A DNA stretch of 64,000 nucleotides, taken from assembly GCA_903865745.1 (NCBI GenBank), contig CAIPKV010000071.1, positions 1 to 64,000 on the forward strand, read 5' to 3'. This DNA comes from an uncultured Verrucomicrobia subdivision 3 bacterium (GTDB taxonomy: Bacteria > Verrucomicrobiota > Verrucomicrobiia > Limisphaerales > UBA11358). The stretch's first letter is position 1. The number at the start of each line of letters is the position of its first letter. Positions 58,648 to 64,000 of the stretch are shown here, piece after piece. A program made the position numbers and the translations under genes. Under the pieces are notes generated by a model. It made no database searches. It was not told the DNA's origin and saw only the letters and a list, made by a program, of their open reading frames with translations.

Positions 58648-58713
58648 CCCGCAGATTACGCAGATTTCTGCAGAGAATAAATTAAATCTGCGCCGGTCTG
58701 CGCAATCTGCGGG
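58648..58713. repeat. Palindromic mini-element, CCGCAGATT family, between thyA and folA
   Basis: Ends CCCGCAGATT and AATCTGCGGG are a perfect 10-bp inverted repeat, with more complementary CGCAGAT words inside. It begins 5 bp after thyA (minus strand) and ends 7 bp before the folA start, so it takes up almost the whole gap where a ribosome-binding site would be. A related copy is at 5250..5320. Confidence 0.8.
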
Positions 58714-58718
58714 TGTTC

Positions 58719-59516
58719 TTAGACGGCAATCGGCGCTTTGATGGCCGGATGCGGGTCGTAGCCGACCAGCTCGAAATCTTCAAACTTGAAATCGTGGATG
58801 TCCTTCACCGCCGGATTAAGCTTCATCTGCGGCAGCGGACGCGGCTCGCGCGCGAGCTGGAGCTTGGCCTGTTCCAGATGATTCGCGTAGAGATGCAGGT
58901 CGCCGAAGGTGTGGACGAAATCGCCCGGCTTCAGGTCGCACACCTGCGCCACCATGCGCGTGAGCAGCGCGTAGCTGGCGATGTTGAACGGCACGCCGAG
59001 AAACAAATCCGCGCTGCGCTGATAAAGCTGGCAGCTCAACTCGCCGTCTTGCACGAAGAATTGAAACATCGTGTGGCACGGCGGTAACGCCATCGTCTCG
59101 ATCTCGCCCGGATTCCACGCGCTGACGATGAGCCGGCGGCTGTCGGGATTCTTTTTGATGGAAGCGACGACGTGGTCGATCTGGTTGATGCTCCGCCCGT
59201 CCGCCGTGCGCCAATCGCACCATTGCGCGCCATAGACGCGGCCGAGGTCGCCGGTCGCTTTATTGGCCCATTCATCCCAGATGGTGACGCCGCGTTCCTG
59301 AAGCCAGCGGACGTTCGTCTCGCCGCGCAGGAACCAGAGCAGTTCGTAAATGATGGACTTGAGGTGAAGTTTCTTGGTGGTGAGGACGGGAAAATTCTGG
59401 CGCAAATCAAACCGTGCCTGCGCGCCGAACACGGAATAGGTGCCGGTGCCGGTACGGTCGGCCTTGAACTTGCCGTGGTCGAGGACGTGCCGGAGCAAAT
59501 CGAGGTATGCAATCAT
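58719..59516 (-). CDS. thyA: Thymidylate synthase
   Basis: A 265-aa protein of normal ThyA length. The nucleophile Cys near residue 146 is in [12 protein letters not shown], with [19 protein letters not shown] and the C-terminal [10 protein letters not shown] end. It methylates dUMP using methylene-THF, giving dihydrofolate for the downstream folA product. The gene pair order thyA-folA is common. Confidence 0.98.
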   Translation of the reverse strand: MIAYLDLLRHVLDHGKFKADRTGTGTYSVFGAQARFDLRQNFPVLTTKKLHLKSIIYELLWFLRGETNVRWLQERGVTIWDEWANKATGDLGRVYGAQWCDWRTADGRSINQIDHVVASIKKNPDSRRLIVSAWNPGEIETMALPPCHTMFQFFVQDGELSCQLYQRSADLFLGVPFNIASYALLTRMVAQVCDLKPGDFVHTFGDLHLYANHLEQAKLQLAREPRPLPQMKLNPAVKDIHDFKFEDFELVGYDPHPAIKAPIAV

Positions 59517-59746
59517 CGCGGGGAAAAGTTAAACACGAAAGCCGCGAAAGACAGCAAAGAAATCAGTCGCCAAGTTCATGCATCAACCCGAATCACATCG
59601 GTCTCGGTTCGCACAAAGCGTGGCAACTGTCTCTAATTGACCACCTCAAACGCGCCAATGGTCAGCTCGAAGCCTCAAATCATCGTTGCGAGGCTCATTA
59701 TGGGACATTTTATTCGTGAAATAGTGGTCGAAACGCGTCAAAAGTC

Positions 59747-59951
59747 CGTCGCAGGTCTCCCAATTACCGTCGCAAGTGGTCCGGAGGCCGTCGCAGCTCG
59801 TCCGAACCCCGTCGCAGGTGCCCCGAAGGTCGTCGCAGGTCGTCCGATCGGCGTCGCAAGTCTCCCGAAGCCCGTCGCAGGTCATCCGCAAGCCGTCGCA
59901 GGTGGTCCGGAGGGCGTCGCAGGTCGATTTTCACCCGTCGCCGGCGTTCGG
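59747..59951. repeat. 21-bp-period repeat array A5, core CGTCGCAGGT plus variable 11 bp
   Basis: Nine units start exactly every 21 bp from 59747 to 59915, with a tenth partial at 59936. The first ten bases are CGTCGCAGGT or one change from it. The other eleven differ from unit to unit. An AGCCTC/GAGGCT hairpin lies about 55 bp before the array. The rest of the 483-bp gap between thyA and ruvX contains a half element rich in GCGAAAG-like words near 59524-59565 and no gene. Confidence 0.95.
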
Positions 59952-59999
59952 ACTGAAATCGGCTAGCCTCACCGGACGTTTGCTGCAAAACTGCGCGCC

Positions 60000-60407
60000 A
60001 TGCGAATCCTCGCCCTCGATCACGGAACCAAGCGCATCGGCGTCGCCGTCAGCGATGAGACCAAAACCATCGCGATGCCGCTCGAATACATTCTCGCGGA
60101 GCCGTTCGCCGCGTTTCTGGAGCGGCTCAAGCAGATCCTCGTCGAGAAGGAGGTTGATCTCATTCTCATTGGCAATCCGCGCAACATGGACGGCAGCTAC
60201 GGTCCGGCGGCGCAGAAGGTGCAGACCTTCGTCGGCGTCCTGAAAACTGCCGTTACGGTACCCATCAAGTTGTGGGATGAGCGCCTGACCAGTTCGCAGG
60301 CGAATAAGATCTTGATTCAAGGCGGCGTCCGGCGTGATCAGCGCAAGGAGAAGGTGGATAAGATGGCCGCCGCGATCTTGTTGCAAAGCTATCTGGACGG
60401 GATTTGA
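60000..60407 (+). CDS. ruvX: Putative pre-16S rRNA nuclease / Holliday junction resolvase YqgF
   Basis: A 135-aa RNase H-like protein. Motifs: MRILALDHGTKRIGVAVSD with the first catalytic Asp, LILIGNPRNMDGS, and the closing DERLTSSQANKIL with DKMAAAILLQSYLD. YqgF trims the 5' end of pre-16S rRNA in E. coli; relatives were once proposed as resolvases. Normal length. Confidence 0.95.
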   Translation: MRILALDHGTKRIGVAVSDETKTIAMPLEYILAEPFAAFLERLKQILVEKEVDLILIGNPRNMDGSYGPAAQKVQTFVGVLKTAVTVPIKLWDERLTSSQANKILIQGGVRRDQRKEKVDKMAAAILLQSYLDGI

Positions 60408-60580
60408 TTTTTGCCACAGATGGGCACAGATGAAACACAGATGGGGAAAACATTTCGGCTGGTGGGGCGAGCGTCCTCGCGAGCCAAATCGGAATGGTGG
60501 CCGTGCGCAAGCACCGGCTCGCGGGGACGCTCGCCCCACCGGTTATCTGTGTTTCATCTGTGTGCATCTGTGGCAAAAAA
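60408..60580. repeat. 173-bp two-layer palindromic element (CACAGAT family)
   Basis: The outer arms TTTTTGCCACAGATG... and ...CATCTGTGGCAAAAA pair over about 35 bp. The inner arms GGTGGGGCGAGCGTCC and its near-complement (one mismatch over about 25 bp) form a second, GC-rich stem. The element starts on the base after the ruvX stop and ends on the base before the truA ATG. It carries no ORF of its own, as in a MITE or REP-like repeat. A decayed half copy lies in the sufB-sufC gap. Confidence 0.9.
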
Positions 60581-61393
60581 ATGTCTGCGTTAATTAAATA
60601 CAACCTCGTCATCGCTTACGACGGCACGGCCTATCAGGGCTGGCAGTGGCAGCGTATCGGCCTCGGCGTGCAGCAGCGCGTGGAGGAGGCGCTGGCGAAA
60701 CTATTCCCCAGTGCGCCGCGCCTCCACAGCTCCAGCCGCACAGATACCGGCGTCCACGCGCTCGGCATGGTGGCGCATTTTGAGGTGCCCGCCGCCGAGA
60801 TGCGGCGCCTGACGACCGCGCGCCTGCCGATCGCCATCAATTCGCTGCTGCCGCACGATATCCGCGTGCAGTCGGCCGTGCGCAAGCCGGCGAAGTTCCA
60901 CGCGCGCTTCGATGCGACGGGCAAGCAATATCGTTACTTCGTCTGGAATCATGTCGGCATGAACCCGCTGCTGCGCCACACGGCGTGGCACGTGCCGCGC
61001 AAGCTGGATTTTGCGGCGATGCGCGCGGCGGCGAAGTTATTTCTCGGCGAGCAGGACTTTCAATCGTTCGCGTCTAATCCCGGCTACAAGCGCACGACGA
61101 CGGTGCGCCACCTGACGCGGTGTGAGTTCAAGAAGTCCGGCGCGCAACTCACCTTCATCATCGAGGGCGACGGCTTTCTCTACAAGATGTGCCGCGGCAT
61201 CGTCGGGACGATTGTGCAGGTGGGCATGGGCAAGTTCACGCCGGACGAAGTCGCCGCGATGCTCGCGAAGGCCGACCGCCGTGTGGCCGGCATGAGCGCG
61301 CCCGCGCACGGCCTGGTGCTGTGGAAGGTTAATTATGCAAAGCGCGGGCACCAAGCCGCCAAGCCGCGAAACCAAGTGGAGGTCGAAGAGTGA
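60581..61393 (+). CDS. truA: tRNA pseudouridine synthase A
   Basis: A 270-aa protein from MSALIKYNLVIAYDGTAYQGW, which matches the normal TruA start. The ORF-track start at 60494 would translate half of the palindromic element and is rejected. The catalytic Asp is D55 in SSRTDTGVHALG. The enzyme makes pseudouridine at tRNA positions 38-40. The C-terminal tail (HQAAKPRNQVEVEE) is repeat-like and may have come from a mini-element. No ribosome-binding site is possible upstream except the A-run of the repeat. Confidence 0.96.
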   Translation: MSALIKYNLVIAYDGTAYQGWQWQRIGLGVQQRVEEALAKLFPSAPRLHSSSRTDTGVHALGMVAHFEVPAAEMRRLTTARLPIAINSLLPHDIRVQSAVRKPAKFHARFDATGKQYRYFVWNHVGMNPLLRHTAWHVPRKLDFAAMRAAAKLFLGEQDFQSFASNPGYKRTTTVRHLTRCEFKKSGAQLTFIIEGDGFLYKMCRGIVGTIVQVGMGKFTPDEVAAMLAKADRRVAGMSAPAHGLVLWKVNYAKRGHQAAKPRNQVEVEE

Positions 61394-61404
61394 AGGGTTT
61401 GGTT

Positions 61405-61445
61405 TATTCCTTGCGTCTTTGCCGCCTCGCGCCTTTGCGTTAAAA
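61405..61445. repeat. Half element of GCGCCTTTGCG type before trmL
   Basis: CTTGCGTCTTTGCCGCC followed by CGCGCCTTTGCGTTAAA directly precedes the trmL start. Words complementary to it (GCCAAGCCGCGAAACC) occur at the end of truA, suggesting a decayed palindrome spanning the truA-trmL junction. Confidence 0.5.
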
Positions 61446-61453
61446 GTTTTGCC

Positions 61454-61921
61454 ATGAATGTTGTGCTGCTTGAACCGGAGATTCCGCCGAATACTGGCAA
61501 TGTGGCGCGGCTCTGCGCGGCCACGAAGTCCACGCTGCACCTCATCGAGCCGTTTGGCTTCAAGCTGGACGACGCGCAACTCAAGCGCGCAGGCATGGAT
61601 TATTGGCAGCAGGTCGCGTGGCATCGCTGGAAGAACTGGACGGCGTTCGCGGGGAAGTTGTCGCCGGATGCGCGACTATGGTTCATCGAATCCAATGGCG
61701 CGAAGAATTATAGCGAGGTCAAATTCGAGGCGGACGATTATCTGGTGTTCGGCCGCGAGACGGCGGGTTTGCCGAAACAGCTTCTGGAGCAGCATCGCGA
61801 GTCCTGGCTGCGCATTCCGATGTTCAATGCGGAATCCCGTTCGCTGAATTTATCAAACTGCGTGGCGCTGGTGTTGTTCGAGGCGCTACGGCAGCAGGGA
61901 TTTGCTGGCGAGATACTTTAA
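61454..61921 (+). CDS. trmL: tRNA (cytidine/uridine-34-2'-O)-methyltransferase TrmL (SPOUT family)
   Basis: A 155-aa SPOUT protein. MNVVLLEPEIPPNTGNVARLCAATK with the conserved NTGN, LVFGRETAGLP and the knot-forming IPMFNAESRSLNLSNCVALVLFEALRQ are all intact. It 2'-O-methylates the wobble base of some tRNA-Leu. It follows truA, another tRNA modification gene. Confidence 0.95.
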   Translation: MNVVLLEPEIPPNTGNVARLCAATKSTLHLIEPFGFKLDDAQLKRAGMDYWQQVAWHRWKNWTAFAGKLSPDARLWFIESNGAKNYSEVKFEADDYLVFGRETAGLPKQLLEQHRESWLRIPMFNAESRSLNLSNCVALVLFEALRQQGFAGEIL

Positions 61922-61929
61922 CTCGGACT

Positions 61930-62571
61930 TTAGTTAACGCCGAAGATTCTTATCAATAAATCCAAGGTGCCGTAAGTCACAAAACCTAGTGCTCCTCGCA
62001 CTGGGGGAAGTTGCAGCAGCACGATGATTATTATGAAGCCGAAACGCGCGAAGTTGGCGTAGGTCTCGTGGGTCATCCCAGTCGCGACGCGCAAGACGTG
62101 CGAGCCGTCCAGCGGCGGCACGGGAATCAGATTGAAGAAGCACAGGACGAGGCTCAAGCCAGCCGCTTGCAAACCGAAGTCAATTAATTGGCCGGAATGG
62201 AAAACCATGCCAACTCGCGCCAGCGCTACGAGGCCGATGGCGAGCACCAGGTTCATCGCGGGGCCGGCCATCGTCACGAGGATGTCGTCACGCTTGGGAT
62301 GGTTCAGATTGTAGGGATTGACCGGCACGGGCTTCGCCCAACCAATGAGAAAGCGCCCCGCGCCCGGCATGAATATCATCAGCAGCGGCAGCAGCACGGT
62401 GCCGATGGGGTCAATGTGCACGACGGGATTCAGCGAGACGCGGCCTTGCAGGCGCGCCGTGTCGTCGCCACATTTCCACGCGGTCCACGCATGGCCGTAT
62501 TCGTGAAAGGTCAGCAGCGCGACCAGCATCAGATACTGGATCAGGCCGTCGGCGATTGCATTTTGGTCCAT
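61930..62571 (-). CDS. Site-2-protease-family membrane metalloprotease (M50, YwhC/Rv-type)
   Basis: A 213-aa protein with about six hydrophobic segments. The zinc motif HEYGH is at residues 23-27 in the first helix. The second ligand motif is probably in NLIPVPPLDGSHVL near the C-terminal third. It belongs to the small S2P subfamily without PDZ domain, found as single-gene units; substrates are generally unknown. It is convergent with trmL (8 bp between stops). Confidence 0.9.
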   Translation of the reverse strand: MDQNAIADGLIQYLMLVALLTFHEYGHAWTAWKCGDDTARLQGRVSLNPVVHIDPIGTVLLPLLMIFMPGAGRFLIGWAKPVPVNPYNLNHPKRDDILVTMAGPAMNLVLAIGLVALARVGMVFHSGQLIDFGLQAAGLSLVLCFFNLIPVPPLDGSHVLRVATGMTHETYANFARFGFIIIIVLLQLPPVRGALGFVTYGTLDLLIRIFGVN

Positions 62572-62676
62572 CGGCGGGAGGATAATTAGTCAGGGGCGGC
62601 GAGTCGAGGCTGTGAATTTTCTTTGCGCGGCAGGGTGTAAAAGAATTAAGCTGGCGGTCGTTAAACCAAACACTTT

Positions 62677-63447
62677 ATGCCATTACTTGAAGGAAAAACC
62701 GGGATTGTCTTCGGCGTCGCCAACAAACGCTCCATCGCTTGGGCCATCGCGCAGGCGTGGGCGCGCGAAGGTGTGAAACTCGCGTTCACCTACCAGGGCG
62801 AACGCCTCAAGGACAACGTCGAAGAACTCGCCGGCACGTTCGGTGCGGACACGCTGATTCTGCCGTGCGACGTGACGAAGGACGAGGACATTGCCCGCGT
62901 CTTCAGCGAAGTCGGCGCGAAGTTTGGTAAGTTGAATCTGCTTCTGCACTCCGTAGCCTTCGCGCCGAAAGATGCGCTCGAAGGCGAGTTTGTGAACACG
63001 AGCCGCGAGGCGTTCCGCGTGGCGCATGATGTCAGCGCGTATTCACTCGTCGCGCTTGCGCGTGGGGCGGCACCGTTGATGACCGACGGCGGCAGCATCG
63101 TGGCGATGAGCTATTACGGTGCGGAAAAGGTTGTGCCGCATTACAACGTGATGGGTGTGGCCAAGGCAGCGCTGGAAGCCAGTACGCGCTATCTCGCCTA
63201 CGATTTGGGTCCGAAGAAAATCCGCGTAAACTGCATCAGCGCGGGACCGGTTAACACGCTTGCTGCCCGCGGCATTTCCGGCTTCATGGAGATGATCAAA
63301 CATTACGAAGCGCACGCCCCACTCAAGCGCACCTGCTTGCCCGAAGAACTCGGCGCGACCGGTGCGTTTCTCGCGAGCGACGGCGCGGCCGCTATAACTG
63401 GTCAGGTCATCTACGTGGACGGCGGGTATCAGATCATGGGGATGTGA
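62677..63447 (+). CDS. fabI: Enoyl-[acyl-carrier-protein] reductase (NADH) FabI
   Basis: A 256-aa SDR enzyme for the last step of fatty-acid elongation. The cofactor region GVANKRSIAWAIAQAWAREG is present. The catalytic Y156-x6-K163 in HYNVMGVAKAALE is preceded by SYYGAEK. The C-terminal AAITGQVIYVDGGYQIMGM is typical of FabI. The stop overlaps the GTG of the next gene (ATGTGA). Confidence 0.97.
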   Translation: MPLLEGKTGIVFGVANKRSIAWAIAQAWAREGVKLAFTYQGERLKDNVEELAGTFGADTLILPCDVTKDEDIARVFSEVGAKFGKLNLLLHSVAFAPKDALEGEFVNTSREAFRVAHDVSAYSLVALARGAAPLMTDGGSIVAMSYYGAEKVVPHYNVMGVAKAALEASTRYLAYDLGPKKIRVNCISAGPVNTLAARGISGFMEMIKHYEAHAPLKRTCLPEELGATGAFLASDGAAAITGQVIYVDGGYQIMGM

Positions 63448-64000
63448 GCGCCGCGCCGAAACCGCCGGCGAAGCTGGACTTCGGTCACGCGCCGGAAACC
63501 ATTCAATTCTGGAAGCGCCTCGTTCGCGAGGCGCTTTCGCTTTCCACCCCTACGCCGTTCTACGTTTTTTCCTCGCTGCCAATTGATGAACGAATTGCTG
63601 AATTAGATACGGCGCTTAAGAATGCTGGAATAAAATCCGCACTCCACACTCCGACTACCGCAATCGCCTTCCGCCATTGGCTTTCGTGCAAAACCCAGCC
63701 AGTCGCACCACTACTTCGCTGGTGGCGTGAGCAGGGTAGGGGTATCGAGGTGGTCAGCGAGTTTGAACTGCGCGCCGCATTCAAGGAAGGATTCACCCCG
63801 CAAAACATTCTCGTCAACGGTCCAGCCAAGCATCACTGGCTGTCGCATTTTGAGCTCCGCGATTTAGCGGTAAACTTCGATTCGCCCGCGGAACTCACCG
63901 CCCTCCTGCCGCTTGCCCAGAATCTAAACTGGCGTTGCGGGGTTCGCATCTTGACGGGCGAAGAAGTCGACCCGGAAAGCCCGCAGTTTCCCACGCAGTT
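63444..64000 (+). CDS. PLP-dependent decarboxylase (fold III, DapDC/ODC-like), truncated by the window edge
   Basis: Absent from the ORF track because it runs off the end. The frame from GTG 63444 gives MSAAPKPPAKLDFGHAPETI and stays open for 185 codons. TPFYVFSSLPIDERIAEL is the usual start of the TIM-barrel. HWLSCKTQP aligns with the PLP-lysine segment (normally YAvKAN), making K83 the likely Schiff-base lysine. GIEVVSEFELRAAFKEGF and ILVNGPAK follow as in diaminopimelate/ornithine decarboxylase relatives. The gene overlaps the fabI stop, suggesting coupling. Substrate cannot be assigned from the N-terminal part. Confidence 0.8.
   Translation, partial: MSAAPKPPAKLDFGHAPETIQFWKRLVREALSLSTPTPFYVFSSLPIDERIAELDTALKNAGIKSALHTPTTAIAFRHWLSCKTQPVAPLLRWWREQGRGIEVVSEFELRAAFKEGFTPQNILVNGPAKHHWLSHFELRDLAVNFDSPAELTALLPLAQNLNWRCGVRILTGEEVDPESPQFPTQ

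Noticed and set aside
60494-60580. Upstream start for truA
   Set aside because: It would translate half of the palindromic element; TruA homology begins exactly at ATG 60581.
63630-63700. Decarboxylase lacking its catalytic lysine (SALHTPTT in place of YAvKAN)
   Set aside because: Realignment places the PLP lysine slightly later, in HWLSCKTQP (K83).

Overview
The window looks like a chromosomal segment of a GC-rich (roughly 58% by eye) member of the Verrucomicrobiota, probably near Pedosphaera/Limisphaera-type lineages. The evidence is a pair of pilin-like and giant Asn/Thr-rich secreted proteins resembling the Verru_Chthon cassette, hopanoid genes hpnH and hpnJ, a weak use of Shine-Dalgarno sites, short lysine-rich proteins, and many short palindromic repeats between genes. 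This placement is inference from protein style and gene content; no rRNA or tRNA gene was seen.

Layout: 1-11.8 kb holds a prepilin-like gene, a 1360-aa GspK-like protein and a 2119-aa subtilisin-type exported protease. 12.3-20.6 kb holds uvrA, a TPR protein and, convergently, an MgtA-type P-type ATPase. 20.8-22.9 kb is a TPP riboswitch with thiC. 23.8-27.1 kb is a run of small minus-strand genes (H-type lectin, PhnA/YjdM, TMEM175-like channel, a CbpA-like J protein, two tiny basic proteins with their own terminators). 27.4-31.1 kb has an RRM protein, infA, a DEAD-box helicase, a hydrolase and a VOC protein. 31.1-35.1 kb has an NtrC-family regulator and poorly known proteins, one of them inside a 14-bp perfect inverted repeat. 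35.2-38.3 kb is a minus-strand hopanoid operon (lipoprotein-hpnH-hpnJ). 38.4-42.7 kb has a TPR-like secreted protein, a methyltransferase, and a PerR/Fur-like regulator followed by sufB-sufC behind a perfect PerR-box-like palindrome. 42.8-46.7 kb encodes a type IIA topoisomerase pair. 46.9-54.5 kb is the cell-shape operon mreB-mreC-mreD-mrdA-rodA followed by RNase G/E. 55.2-64 kb has a secreted protein, ribosomal protein S1, thyA-folA (minus strand), ruvX, truA, trmL, an M50 protease, fabI and the start of a PLP-dependent decarboxylase.

The most unusual content is between the genes. Six arrays of degenerate tandem repeats, all with a period of 21 bp, occur at 1, 11.9, 23.1, 32.8, 54.7 and 59.7 kb. 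At least three of them combine a conserved core of about 9-10 bp with a variable stretch of about 11 bp, and different arrays use different cores. One array ends in a fold-back copy of its own unit. I do not recognise this as a described element, and it is the best candidate for a new system. A second layer consists of several families of palindromic mini-elements that repeatedly abut start codons (truA, folA, trmL) or are read in frame inside N-termini (the two pilin-like proteins).

No CRISPR array with cas genes, transposase, integrase, phage module or restriction system was seen.
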